Positions 8,512 through 16,908 are shown, numbered from the stretch's first letter. The stretch is 56,997 nt of DNA from Candidatus Jorgensenbacteria bacterium GWA1_54_12 (GCA_001779505.1 MFKH01000006.1:1-56997), one strand, 5' to 3'. Notes: generated by a model from the letters alone, not told the origin. A program made the numbers and translations.

Positions 8512-11063
8512 CGTGGCGGGGAAAGCGCATTACCGTCATGGGACTCGGCCTCCTGGGGCGGGGAATACACGTAACCAAATTTCTCGCTGAAGAGGGAGCG
8601 GAGCTCATTGTAACCGACCTCAAAACAAAAGAAGAATTGGAGCCGTCGCTCACACAGCTCGCCGGCTGTTCCAACATCACCTATGTGCTCGGTGAACATC
8701 GCCTGGAAGATTTTGTGAACCGGGATATGGTGATAAAAGCCGCCGGCGTGCCGCTTGATTCGCCTTTCATCGCCGAAGCGAAAAAACACAACATTCCCGT
8801 TGAAATGGACGCGTCGCTTTTTGCGCGTCTCACAGAAGCGACCTTGGTCGGCGTGACCGGCACGCGCGGCAAATCAACAACAACGCACGCCCTTTACGAA
8901 ATACTGCAAAAAGCATCTGAAGGAACTGCGCGGCGGATATATCTCGGCGGCAACGTGAGGGGTGCGGCAACGCTTCCGCTCCTTCGGGAAGCGAAAAGAG
9001 GAGACATTGTCGTTATGGAGCTTGATTCCTGGCAGCTGCAGGGATTTGGCGAAGCGGGGTTGAGCCCGCACGTCGCCGTGTTCGTGACCTTTATGCCTGA
9101 CCACATGAACTATTATCGCGGCGACATGGAACAATATTTTGCGGACAAGTCATGCGTCTTCCGCTTTCAGAAACCGGGCGACCACTTCATTACCAACAAA
9201 ACCATTCTTGAAGAAATAGAAAAGCGCCGCATTCCCATTCCTGGAATTCTCCATCTTTTACCAAATACCGAGTATTTGATAAAATCACCGCTTTTGGGAG
9301 AACATAACCAAATGAATCTTGCCCATGCGAGAGAAGCGGCACGCGCGCTCGAAGTCCCCGAGAGCGTTATTGAAACAGCGCTCCAAAACTTCAAAGGGCT
9401 TCCGGGACGCCTAGAACGCATTGCCGATATAACGGGCGTCACCGTCTACAACGACACGAATGCAACAACGCCCGACGCGACGCATGCGGCCTTGAAGGCG
9501 CTCGGCAAGGAGAAAAACATCATCCTTATTATGGGCGGGGCGGACAAGAATTTGGACATGTCTCCGCTCATCAAAAACTTGGGCACATACTGCAAGGCGG
9601 TCATCCTTCTTCCCGGCACCGGCACGAGCCGCATCCGCCCGGCGCTCGCGGCAGAGAACATTACACTCAAAGACGTTGAAAGCATGCGGGAGGCAGTGAC
9701 ACAGGCGTTTCACGCGGCCGGAGCAGGAGACATAGTGCTCTTAAGTCCCGCATTCGCGTCATTCGGCCTTTTCAAAAACGAATATGACCGCGGCGATCAG
9801 TTCAACAACGCCGTTAAAATGATTGACATCGGAAATCAATCATTGAGCAAAACGAGACGAGTGCATTGCATCGGCATTGGGGGCATTGGCTTGTCGGCGC
9901 TTGCGCGGCTTTTGCATCACGAAGGAAACAAAGTGAGCGGTTCAGACCTTAACCCGTCACTCATAACCGAAGCGCTGGAAAGGGAAGGAATCCGCGTATT
10001 CACCGGCCACAATGCGGCGCATGTAACGCCCGACACCGACACAGTTATTTATAGTGTCGCGGTGTCGGATGACAACCCCGAACTGCGGCGCGCGCACGAA
10101 CTCGGCATTGCCGCGCTTACGTATCCCCAGGCCTTGGGCGAAGTGACAAGACGGTACAAAACGATAGCCATCGCCGGCACGCACGGCAAAACGACGACAA
10201 CTGCGATGGTCGCACGCATATTCCAGAAAGCGGGCTTGAAACCGACGGTCATCCTGGGAAGCTTATTCTCCGAAGAAAAAACGAATTTTATCCACGGCGA
10301 AGGTGTTTATTTTATCGTGGAGGCGTGCGAATATCAGCGCTCGTTTCTGAATCTGCATCCGTGGATATTGGTCATCACGAACATTGAAACGGAGCACCTT
10401 GACTACTATCGCGACCTCGCCGACATACAAAGCGCTTTTGACGAACTTGCGGCGCAGGTGCTTCCGGGAGGCCGCGTTATCCGCGAACACGATTATGCCC
10501 AAGACGAAGTACCCCCGCTTCGGGTCATCGGCGAACACAATCGGCGCAACGCACAGGCGGCGCTTGCCGCGGCGCGTGCGGCAGGCATTGCGGGAGATAC
10601 GGCGAGAGCGGCGCTTGCCGAGTTTACCGGCACGTGGCGGCGGCAGGAGTATAAAGGAAAAACAAAGCATGGTGCCCTGGTGTATGACGACTACGCCCAT
10701 CACCCGACGGAAATTAAGGCGACGCTCGCCGCCTTTCGCGGAAAGTTCCCGGAGGAGCGCATCATTGCCGTTTTTCAGCCGCACCTCTATTCGCGAACCA
10801 AACAATTTATGAATGATTTCGCGGAAAGTTTCGGCGACGCAAACAAAGTCATCATCATGCCGATTTATGCCGCGCGGGAAAAGAATGACCCGGGTGTGAG
10901 CGGGGAGATACTCGCGGGAAAGATAAAAGAAGGAGAATTTTATGAGAACACCGAAAAACTCCGAACGCTTCTTGAAAAAGAGGGGAGTGGCACGATTATC
11001 ATCGCGCTCGGCGCCGGAGACATATACAAACTTGCCGAATCACTGACGCATGACTCCGCGTGA
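8508..11063 (+). CDS. murD-murC: fused MurD-MurC amino acid ligases
   Basis: The 851-residue protein carries two Mur ligases in one frame. Residues 1 to about 440 are MurD (UDP-MurNAc-L-Ala:D-Glu ligase): GVTGTRGKSTTT P-loop, MPDHMNYY, and the C-terminal SPAFASFGLFKNEYDRG. From about 449 the MurC part (UDP-MurNAc:L-Ala ligase) begins: CIGIGGIGLSALA, P-loop AGTHGKTTTT, NIETEHLDYY, and DDYAHHPTE. Both ATP sites look intact. The order is MurD then MurC, the reverse of the reaction order. The MurC half is short (about 400 residues, against 450-490). The fusion would hand the MurC product directly to MurD (inference). It overlaps both neighbours. Confidence 0.93.
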   Translation: MTWRGKRITVMGLGLLGRGIHVTKFLAEEGAELIVTDLKTKEELEPSLTQLAGCSNITYVLGEHRLEDFVNRDMVIKAAGVPLDSPFIAEAKKHNIPVEMDASLFARLTEATLVGVTGTRGKSTTTHALYEILQKASEGTARRIYLGGNVRGAATLPLLREAKRGDIVVMELDSWQLQGFGEAGLSPHVAVFVTFMPDHMNYYRGDMEQYFADKSCVFRFQKPGDHFITNKTILEEIEKRRIPIPGILHLLPNTEYLIKSPLLGEHNQMNLAHAREAARALEVPESVIETALQNFKGLPGRLERIADITGVTVYNDTNATTPDATHAALKALGKEKNIILIMGGADKNLDMSPLIKNLGTYCKAVILLPGTGTSRIRPALAAENITLKDVESMREAVTQAFHAAGAGDIVLLSPAFASFGLFKNEYDRGDQFNNAVKMIDIGNQSLSKTRRVHCIGIGGIGLSALARLLHHEGNKVSGSDLNPSLITEALEREGIRVFTGHNAAHVTPDTDTVIYSVAVSDDNPELRRAHELGIAALTYPQALGEVTRRYKTIAIAGTHGKTTTTAMVARIFQKAGLKPTVILGSLFSEEKTNFIHGEGVYFIVEACEYQRSFLNLHPWILVITNIETEHLDYYRDLADIQSAFDELAAQVLPGGRVIREHDYAQDEVPPLRVIGEHNRRNAQAALAAARAAGIAGDTARAALAEFTGTWRRQEYKGKTKHGALVYDDYAHHPTEIKATLAAFRGKFPEERIIAVFQPHLYSRTKQFMNDFAESFGDANKVIIMPIYAAREKNDPGVSGEILAGKIKEGEFYENTEKLRTLLEKEGSGTIIIALGAGDIYKLAESLTHDSA

Positions 11064-11859
11064 AACAAGCGCATTCAGAAAACTCGTATACGCGCACTAC
11101 GAGAAGCATGGGCGGCACTTTCTCCCGTGGCGGAAAACACATGACCCCTACAAAGTTCTTGTTTCGGAAATAATGCTCCAGCAAACGCAGGTTCGGCGGG
11201 TCGCGGAGAAATACGAAGAGTTCATCCGCGTGTTCCCCAATGTGCAATCTCTCGCGAAAGCGTCTCTCAAGAAAATTCTCCGCACATGGCAGGGGATGGG
11301 GTATAACCGCCGCACCCGATACCTGAAAGAAGCGTCAGTCGCCATAGTGAAGCGCCACAGTGGGCACGTGCCGCGAGACGAGAACGCTCTCAAAAAACTT
11401 CCGGGCGTCGGTCCTGCAACCGCCGCCGGCGTTATCGTTTTCGCATACAACAAGCCGGCTCTTTATCTTGAAACGAACGTCCGGAGCGCCGTTATACATG
11501 ATTTCTTTCCGAGGAAGAAAGAGGTGCATGACCGTGATGTCATGCGGATTGTGGAGAAAGTCATGGACCGGCGGCACCCGCGACGGTGGTATGAGGCCTT
11601 CCTTGATTACGGCGCCGCGCTAAAAGAAAAATCAAACCCGTCACGCCGGAGCGCGCACTATGCAAAACAGCCGCCCTTCAAGGGGTCTGAACGGGAATTG
11701 CGCGGGAAAATCCTGCGCCTCCTTGCCGAGAAGCAGAAGACAAAAACAGAACTCAAGCGTATAGTGGGCGACGAACGCCTTGAAAGTGTTCTTGAAAGGT
11801 TGGAAAAAGAGAACATGATAGAGCACAAAAATACTCAATACCGAGTATTTAGTAATTAA
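11050..11859 (+). CDS. MutY-like A/G-specific adenine glycosylase without Fe-S cluster
   Basis: The 269-residue HhH-GPD protein has MLQQTQV (recognition region, as in MutY), the HhH LPGVGPATA and the TNV strand with LETNVRS where MutY has DGNVKR, so Glu stands at the catalytic Asp position. The usual four-Cys iron-sulfur loop is missing: after LDYGAAL come NPSRRSAHYAKQ with no Cys. A winged-helix-like tail follows. It probably removes adenine opposite 8-oxoG, but the Glu substitution leaves this uncertain. The last codons lie in an AT-rich palindrome (11829-11850). It overlaps murD-murC by 14 bases. Confidence 0.85.
   Translation: MTPRETSAFRKLVYAHYEKHGRHFLPWRKTHDPYKVLVSEIMLQQTQVRRVAEKYEEFIRVFPNVQSLAKASLKKILRTWQGMGYNRRTRYLKEASVAIVKRHSGHVPRDENALKKLPGVGPATAAGVIVFAYNKPALYLETNVRSAVIHDFFPRKKEVHDRDVMRIVEKVMDRRHPRRWYEAFLDYGAALKEKSNPSRRSAHYAKQPPFKGSERELRGKILRLLAEKQKTKTELKRIVGDERLESVLERLEKENMIEHKNTQYRVFSN
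11829..11850. repeat. AT-rich palindrome at the 3' end of the mutY-like gene
   Basis: AAATACTC (11829-11836) pairs with GAGTATTT (11843-11850). The 14-base core AATACCGAGTATTT recurs at 9264-9277 inside the MurD part of murD-murC, where it also forms a hairpin. Here it encodes the NTQYRVF end of the glycosylase. Confidence 0.7.
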
Positions 11860-11860
11860 G

Positions 11861-13024
11861 ATGATTATCCTCATCCACTACGCCGAAATCGGCACTAAAG
11901 GACAGAACCGTCCGTTCTTTGAGCGATGTCTTGAAGGAAATATACGAATGGCTTTAAAACGCGCCGGCATCTCCGCGCGCGTGCGGCGCATGTCAGGGCG
12001 CATCATTGCGGACATCCCCGACGATGCAAAGCGAGAGCAAGTTTTTGAGGTACTTGCCGCCCAGTTCGGCATCTCTTCGTACGCGCCCGCCGTTAAATCG
12101 GGGACGGATATTCAAAACCTGAAACAGGCAGCGAAGGAACTTATAAAACTTCACGAGGGTACGTTTCGCATCTCGGCGCGCCGCGCCGACAAACGGTTCC
12201 CGCACTCGTCCCAGGAAATAAACGAACTTGTGGGCGAGCATGTGGTAAATGAGTTGGGAAGAAAGGTAAGTCTCACAAAGCCGGACGTGACATGCCGCAT
12301 TGAGGTTACAGGAAGCGAGGCATTTCTGTATACGGAGAAATTCCCCGGTCCCGGAGGCCTGCCGGTCGGGACGGGAGGGAAGGCGCTCGTCCTTCTCTCG
12401 GGCGGGATTGATTCGCCGGTCGCCGCGCACTTTGCGGCGCGGCGCGGCCTTGCGCCTCACTACATCCACTTTCATGCATATCCGTATACCGACCGGGGAG
12501 GAATGGAACGCGCAAGGGATATTGCGAATATATTGACGGCACACCAGCCGGAAACGACGCTTCATTTTGTTCCCTTTGCCGAACTGCAAAAAGAGATTGT
12601 CGCCTCCCGCGTGCCGGAACGCCTGCGCCTCATTCTTTACCGGCGATTCATGCTCCGCATTGCGGAGCGGATTGCGCAAAAAATTGGCGCACAGGCACTC
12701 GTTACAGGCGACGTTGTCGGGCAGGTTGCCTCGCAGACGCTTGAGAACATGGTTGTCATAAGCGAGGTGACGCAACTCCTCGTTCTGCGGCCGCTTGTGG
12801 GGTTTGATAAGGCGGATATTATTGCCTGCGCGGAACGCATCGGCACATACAACGCCTCAATCCGCGGGTGCGAAGACACCTGTGCGCGCTTTGTGCCAGC
12901 TCACCCGGCAACGAAAGCTCGCCTCACCGACGTCAAGACGGCGGAACAGCACCTCAATGTAGAGAAGCTCGTTGCTGATGCCGTTAGTCAATCCGAAGCA
13001 ATGCGAGTGACGGGAGAGAAATAA
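11861..13024 (+). CDS. thiI: tRNA 4-thiouridine synthetase ThiI
   Basis: ThiI adenylates U8 of tRNA for sulfur transfer. The 387-residue protein has an N-terminal ferredoxin-like and THUMP region (about 1-165), then the PP-loop LLSGGIDSPVA and a C-terminal ATPase domain. It lacks the C-terminal rhodanese domain of the E. coli enzyme, as many bacteria do, so the persulfide must come from another protein. It starts 1 base after the mutY-like stop. Its 3' end overlaps the convergent 3D-domain gene by 41 bases. Confidence 0.93.
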   Translation: MIILIHYAEIGTKGQNRPFFERCLEGNIRMALKRAGISARVRRMSGRIIADIPDDAKREQVFEVLAAQFGISSYAPAVKSGTDIQNLKQAAKELIKLHEGTFRISARRADKRFPHSSQEINELVGEHVVNELGRKVSLTKPDVTCRIEVTGSEAFLYTEKFPGPGGLPVGTGGKALVLLSGGIDSPVAAHFAARRGLAPHYIHFHAYPYTDRGGMERARDIANILTAHQPETTLHFVPFAELQKEIVASRVPERLRLILYRRFMLRIAERIAQKIGAQALVTGDVVGQVASQTLENMVVISEVTQLLVLRPLVGFDKADIIACAERIGTYNASIRGCEDTCARFVPAHPATKARLTDVKTAEQHLNVEKLVADAVSQSEAMRVTGEK

Positions 13025-13532
13025 TACCGTCGCCCACGATGTATATCTCCGTCCGGTGAATGCCGAACTCACGCGCCTCCTCTTTTGAAGGCATCCAAAT
13101 ATCCACAAAGTTTTCCTTGCGGCGATGCATCCGGTCCTTGACCACGAAAACGCGGTCGCCAAAAAGCTTGGGAATCATGACACGGGTGCCGAAGGGCAGG
13201 AAGTTCGCCGCAATGATGCCCTCTTCCACCGTGCTTCCGGAAGCCGTAATAAAAGGAGTGTCGTCAGTTTCGTCCTCGGCGCTTGAATACGCCGTCACCC
13301 GAACCGTAAAGCTCACATAGTCACGGACGGGGGAAACAACCGAAGCAATCATCTCCTTCAGGGGAGTCAGGGAAGTAGAATGCGAACCGATGCCGAAAAG
13401 AGAAGGGAGCAGAAAGACCGCAAACGTCGCCCGCCTGCCGGCGAGGCGAGCAGAAGTAAGCCGTGCCTTCAAGCAGGCAAGGTAGCGTTTGCGGCGACTA
13501 TCACCGGTTTCGTCTATTGTGTGAAGCATCAT
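12984..13532 (-). CDS. 3D-domain cell-wall protein
   Basis: The 182-residue protein has a probable signal or membrane segment (TFAVFLLPSLFGIG, about 36-49) and a C-terminal 3D domain with its three conserved Asp: VTAYSS, FGDRVFVVKDRM and VDIWMPS. 3D domains form a double-psi beta-barrel found in lytic transglycosylases and resuscitation factors, so a role in peptidoglycan remodelling is likely. The frame is open far upstream, but the ATG pair at 13532 is the best start because the upstream part has no matching composition. The N-terminal LTSARLAGRRA is encoded by a GC-rich near-palindrome (about 13428-13453). Confidence 0.82.
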   Translation of the reverse strand: MMLHTIDETGDSRRKRYLACLKARLTSARLAGRRATFAVFLLPSLFGIGSHSTSLTPLKEMIASVVSPVRDYVSFTVRVTAYSSAEDETDDTPFITASGSTVEEGIIAANFLPFGTRVMIPKLFGDRVFVVKDRMHRRKENFVDIWMPSKEEAREFGIHRTEIYIVGDGIISLPSLALLRID

Positions 13533-13595
13533 AGTTGTGTAGCCTTTACCAATAAAAACGCCCCCGACCTGGGGACGATGGTATACTAGCATAAA

Positions 13596-14312
13596 GTGGC
13601 AAAAAACGCAAGCCCCACCCTTATATACGAGGAAGGAGGATTCCTGGCAGTCGGGAAGCCCGCAGGAACCCTTACCCACCCAATAAACGCGTCTGGGAGC
13701 GAAAAAACGCTTGTAGACTGGGTTCTTGAGCGCTATCCGGAAGTCCGGAAAGTAGGAGATAACCCGATTCTTCGCCCGGGCATCGTCCATCGTCTTGACC
13801 GGGAAACGTCTGGAATCCTCATTGTTGCCAGGAGCCAGGATTTCTTTGACTACTTTAAGGGACTTCTCCAAACAGGCGGGGTGAAAAAGACGTATCGCGC
13901 CCTCCTCTGGGGAAAACTCCCGGAAAGTGGGGTGATTGACGTCCCCATCGGCTTGAAAAGCGGCACGACGCGGCGAACAACCCGCGGCCGCAAGCAGAAA
14001 ATGGTGAAAAGCGCGGTAACCGAATATCGGGCGCTTGCGTATCTTTCGCACGACTCGCTCTCCTTTACGCTCGCCGAACTCCGGCCGCGAACGGGGCGCA
14101 CACACCAGCTCCGCGTTCATATGGCGCACATTGGCCACCCGGTTTTGGGCGACGCGATGTATGGAAAAAGAGAGGCACCGTTTCCCGTGCCGCGCCAGAT
14201 GCTCCACGCCGAAACGCTTGAGTTCGCGCTCCCTGAAGGAAAAAGAATCCGTCTGGAAATGCCCATCCCCGAAGATTTTGAAAACGTTCTCGCACTTCTC
14301 GAAAAAAGTTAG
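13596..14312 (+). CDS. RluA-family RNA pseudouridine synthase
   Basis: The 238-residue enzyme isomerises U to pseudouridine in rRNA or tRNA. It shows the catalytic motif HRLDRETSG with the nucleophilic Asp, plus RTGRTHQLRVH. There is no N-terminal S4 domain. The start is GTG 13596: an extended -10 TGGTATACT (TATACT 13582-13587) ends 8 bases upstream, so the mRNA is probably leaderless. The exact target base is not readable. Confidence 0.9.
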   Translation: MAKNASPTLIYEEGGFLAVGKPAGTLTHPINASGSEKTLVDWVLERYPEVRKVGDNPILRPGIVHRLDRETSGILIVARSQDFFDYFKGLLQTGGVKKTYRALLWGKLPESGVIDVPIGLKSGTTRRTTRGRKQKMVKSAVTEYRALAYLSHDSLSFTLAELRPRTGRTHQLRVHMAHIGHPVLGDAMYGKREAPFPVPRQMLHAETLEFALPEGKRIRLEMPIPEDFENVLALLEKS

Positions 14313-14341
14313 GGCGTCCGTCAGTTGACAGACGCCCTTTG
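14311..14341. terminator. bidirectional terminator between the RluA-family gene and the 14348 gene
   Basis: AGGGCGTC (14311-14318) pairs with GACGCCCT (14331-14338). On the minus strand the T-rich AACTTTTTT follows; on the plus strand only TTT. It separates two convergent genes. Confidence 0.85.
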
Positions 14342-14347
14342 TGGAGT

Positions 14348-14764
14348 TTAGGAACTCCGCACGAGCGCAAGCACGGCATCACAGTTCTGCTTGTCCTTCA
14401 GGTCCATGCTGATGGAGGATTTTATCCGCCTCCTGAAGGAGCCCTTTTTCATCTCCATAACGCAGCGCATCACGGTGCCCCACACGAACTGGTAAAGCAC
14501 GCGCAGGGAACCGACGTGCTCGTCACCTCCTTCGCCATCAACACCCTCGATGGTGAAGTCGAGGTTCCCCCTCGCGTCCCTCACGCCCAGAGAATAGCGC
14601 CGGCGCAGGATGTCCGGCTGGCCGTCGTTATGGAAAACGATTTCGAAAGAGAACGTCCTCGGCCGGTTTCCCAGAAGCAGCACGGTAACGGTTCCATAGA
14701 ACCTGTCACTCTGTGCATCGGGATAATCGCGCTCGGTCTCCGATTCCACCACAAGAGTAATCAC
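14348..14764 (-). CDS. orphan protein of unknown function
   Basis: The 138-residue product starts at GTG 14764, fixed by the Shine-Dalgarno GGGGAGG 7 bases upstream. It is a probably beta-rich soluble protein (ITLVVESE, TVTVLLLG, FSFEIVFH, DFTIEGVDG) with a basic stretch KKGSFRRRIK. I recognise no family. It has its own promoter and terminator, and like the 7001 and 19540 genes it appears as a self-contained unit inserted between housekeeping genes. Confidence 0.7.
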   Translation of the reverse strand: MITLVVESETERDYPDAQSDRFYGTVTVLLLGNRPRTFSFEIVFHNDGQPDILRRRYSLGVRDARGNLDFTIEGVDGEGGDEHVGSLRVLYQFVWGTVMRCVMEMKKGSFRRRIKSSISMDLKDKQNCDAVLALVRSS

Positions 14765-14805
14765 GCTATGTCCTCCCCAGTTGAATTGTTCAGTAACCGT
14801 GGGGA

Positions 14806-14834
14806 ATTATACAACATAAATAAAGAAAAAGCAA
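14806..14834 (-). promoter_or_regulatory. sigma70-type promoter of the 14348 gene
   Basis: On the minus strand TTGCTT (14829-14834) and TATAAT (14806-14811) are 17 bases apart. Confidence 0.75.
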
Positions 14835-14910
14835 GTATCGGAAATAAAGTTTGTCAAACCGCGCAAAATGCGTAAAATGAGTTCGTGGCGGGTGTGCCCG
14901 CCAGCAATAG

Positions 14911-14993
14911 GCCCGGGTGGCGGAATGGCATACGCAGCAGCTTGAGGGGCTGTGTCTCTATGAGACGTGCGGGTTCAAATCCCGCCCCGGGCA
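14911..14993 (+). tRNA. tRNA-Leu (anticodon GAG)
   Basis: The acceptor stem GCCCGGG pairs with CCCGGGC, discriminator A14993. The anticodon stem is 14937-14941 with 14949-14953, and loop TTGAGGG gives GAG at 14944-14946. The long variable arm is present. CCA is not encoded. A hairpin GGCGGGTGTGCCCGCC lies just upstream (14887-14902). The last 15 bases of the gene are part of an 18-base direct repeat found again 211 bases downstream. Confidence 0.96.
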
Positions 14994-15207
14994 CAAGATG
15001 ACTCCAGCCATCCTTGCGATGGTTGGAGTCATTTTTATGACGGCGGGATTTGAACGAGGGGTGGGTCGGAGGGGAAGCAACCGCGTCCCCTCCGTGTCGG
15101 AATGAGTCCCGCCTCGGCGGGACGGATTCAAAACCGAGGGTTTTGAAAGCGCAGCTCCGATGATGTATCATCGGAGCGAGCAGTGAAACATCCCGCCCCG
15201 GGCACAA
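14979..15207. repeat. hairpin array flanked by a duplicated tRNA-Leu 3' end
   Basis: The 18-base sequence ATCCCGCCCCGGGCACAA occurs at 14979-14996 (tRNA-Leu 3' end plus three bases) and again at 15190-15207. Between the copies lie a terminator hairpin (14999-15031), an antisense T-arm-like GGGATTTGAACGA (about 15045-15057), and four perfect hairpins: 15067-15094 (8 bp), 15106-15123 (8 bp), 15127-15147 (9 bp, loop GAG) and 15154-15177 (10 bp, loop TGTA). This is the layout of a small element or decayed insertion at a tRNA gene. No gene lies inside. The stretch 15208-15304 is the spacer before the GreA-like gene. Confidence 0.85.
14999..15037 (+). terminator. terminator of tRNA-Leu(GAG)
   Basis: TGACTCCA (14999-15006) pairs with TGGAGTCA (15024-15031), extended inward by five further pairs, and is followed by TTTTT. 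Confidence 0.85.
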
Positions 15208-15304
15208 AATGGAAAACTGCTCTCCTTCCTGATATTACTTTACGGAACCGGAACTTAGTGATATTTTTGACACAGACCTTTCAAAGCAGAACAGGAGATA
15301 TATC

Positions 15305-15790
15305 ATGACTAAACAAGAGCTTTTACAACATGTCATCAAAGCGCTCATACAATCAAAGAAAAGCGCCGAACAAAGTTTTGCAGTAACGAAACAGGCAGCT
15401 ATTGAAGCCCCTGGCGCGATGCAATCACACAGTGATACCACAAAATCGCAGATGGGAAACTTTGCCGAGAAAATCCAGGAATCAATAATAGAAAAGGACC
15501 ATGCCATTAATACCTTACAAACGATGGCACGTTCGGATCTATCCTCAGACCTTTCTAATATCAGGATTGGTTCTGTCGCTGAGGTACTCACTGAAACCAA
15601 CGAACGGGAAACCTATTTCATGCTCCCGGTTGGTGGCGGCATCAAAGTCACCGATGGAAACAGGACAATTTCCGTCATCACTCCGCGAGCTCCTCTTGCT
15701 ATTGCGCTCATAGGGAAAAAACAAGGTGAGACAATCAAGTTACAAGTTGGTTCTCGACAAAGGAAGCTCACAATTATAAGTATCCAGTAA
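15305..15790 (+). CDS. GreA/GreB-like transcription elongation factor
   Basis: The 161-residue protein has a helical N-terminal half (1-85) in the position of the GreA coiled coil, and a C-terminal FKBP-like domain with GSVAEVL, YFMLPVGGG, VITPRAPLAIALIGKKQGE and LQVG, which matches the GreA C-terminal domain pattern. Such proteins bind the RNA polymerase secondary channel; whether this one stimulates transcript cleavage depends on acidic residues at the coil tip, which I cannot place with certainty. The ribosome binding site AGGAG lies about 7 bases before ATG. It is monocistronic with a strong terminator. Confidence 0.78.
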   Translation: MTKQELLQHVIKALIQSKKSAEQSFAVTKQAAIEAPGAMQSHSDTTKSQMGNFAEKIQESIIEKDHAINTLQTMARSDLSSDLSNIRIGSVAEVLTETNERETYFMLPVGGGIKVTDGNRTISVITPRAPLAIALIGKKQGETIKLQVGSRQRKLTIISIQ

Positions 15791-15817
15791 AGCCGAGCAG
15801 TGCTCGGCTCTTTTTTT
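15791..15817 (+). terminator. terminator of the GreA-like gene
   Basis: AGCCGAGC (15791-15798) pairs with GCTCGGCT (15802-15809), followed by a run of seven T after C15810. Confidence 0.92.
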
Positions 15818-15843
15818 GAAACTGCAGCATCTTTTAAAGAAAA

Positions 15844-15881
15844 CGCCGTGTAAAAGGTGTATTTCCACCTAGAACACGGCG
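15844..15881 (-). terminator. terminator of the radical SAM gene
   Basis: The 8-bp outer stem CGCCGTGT/ACACGGCG encloses an inner AGGTG/CACCT stem, and on the minus strand TTTTCTTT follows. Confidence 0.85.
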
Positions 15882-15904
15882 TCGATTCGCGGGCATGAAT
15901 GGTT

Positions 15905-16855
15905 TTATTGCACCCGCTCCTGCATACAAAGTGCCTTGAACTTCTTTGCAGTTTCGCTCTGAAGAAACGCTTTCCATGGCATAAGAATATCTTGGGTATG
16001 TTTATATATGCACAAACGAACCCAGTAGTCAGACATTCTTCGTTCAATTCTAATACCGTAGAATCCTTCATAGCATTGTTCTTTGACTGTGCACCCGTCA
16101 CAAACTTGGTCAAAGAAGTACTGATATGACATCTTCGTTGAGAAGCGAAAACCACCCTCCGCCTCCCAGAAAACTGTGGTATTCGAGCTTCCTGACCGAC
16201 GTTCTTCTTTAAAAGGTTTCGCGCTGAGTGCCTGACACACATCCCGGATGATTTGCTGACTTTTTTCGATATTGGCTAGGTCATTAAGTAGCCGGATATC
16301 GAAATTATATTGTCGCTGCAGGTCTCCAAGTGAATCTAGTACTTGATGTATTTGCTCGCGCGAACTGTATGCTACTGTGTTCACTCGAACTTTCAGGCCA
16401 GCTTTACTTGCTGTCACAAGATTGCGCTTTTGAGACTCAAGGGCTCGCACAGCCCAGCCAAATTCACGCCGACGTGTTTCCAGTTGAAGGAAAGATTGAG
16501 GAGTAGCATCATGAATGCTCACAATTACTTTCCGCAGACCGGAATCGCGTAACTTAGTCCACTCGCCAACGGATAGTAGCTGAATGCCGTTGGTTGTGAC
16601 CGAGATGTTCGCAACATTGATGCCGCGCACGATTTTGTCCAAATCTGGATGAATTGTGGGTTCACCCCCAGTCAACATGACTTTTCTGAATTCCAGTGTT
16701 TTCAGCAACGAATCAACACAGTCAAAAAACGTCTCGTTCGGCTCCACAGATTCAATTGTACGCATGTCACCTTCCTCATTGCAGAAGTTGCACGTTCGGT
16801 TACACGCGCCCGTGATTTTAATCCGTAAAGCTGGTTCAGTGATAGTTTGAGCCAT
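15905..16855 (-). CDS. MoaA-like radical SAM protein, orphan
   Basis: The 316-residue protein has the radical SAM cluster motif CNRTCNFC (Cys18, 22, 25), the SAM-binding GGEP (in MLTGGEPTIHPD) and a TIM-barrel-like body. Its C-terminal part has further Cys (CDGCTVKEQC and a later Cys in VRLCIYK), suggesting a second iron-sulfur cluster as in MoaA. No molybdopterin genes or precursor peptide are nearby, so the substrate is unknown. The start is supported by GGAGGTG 8 bases upstream. Its isolated unit with operator-like repeat and terminator suggests regulated accessory function. Confidence 0.85.
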   Translation of the reverse strand: MAQTITEPALRIKITGACNRTCNFCNEEGDMRTIESVEPNETFFDCVDSLLKTLEFRKVMLTGGEPTIHPDLDKIVRGINVANISVTTNGIQLLSVGEWTKLRDSGLRKVIVSIHDATPQSFLQLETRRREFGWAVRALESQKRNLVTASKAGLKVRVNTVAYSSREQIHQVLDSLGDLQRQYNFDIRLLNDLANIEKSQQIIRDVCQALSAKPFKEERRSGSSNTTVFWEAEGGFRFSTKMSYQYFFDQVCDGCTVKEQCYEGFYGIRIERRMSDYWVRLCIYKHTQDILMPWKAFLQSETAKKFKALCMQERVQ

Positions 16856-16908
16856 ACCTTCACACCTCCATTTGAGTCACGCAGTCAAGGATTCTATTGT
16901 AAAAGAAT

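Noticed and set aside
12984..14207. A 407-residue minus-strand protein
   Set aside because: The upper part is the antisense shadow of the RluA-family gene; only the 182-residue 3D-domain part after ATG 13532 has family signatures.
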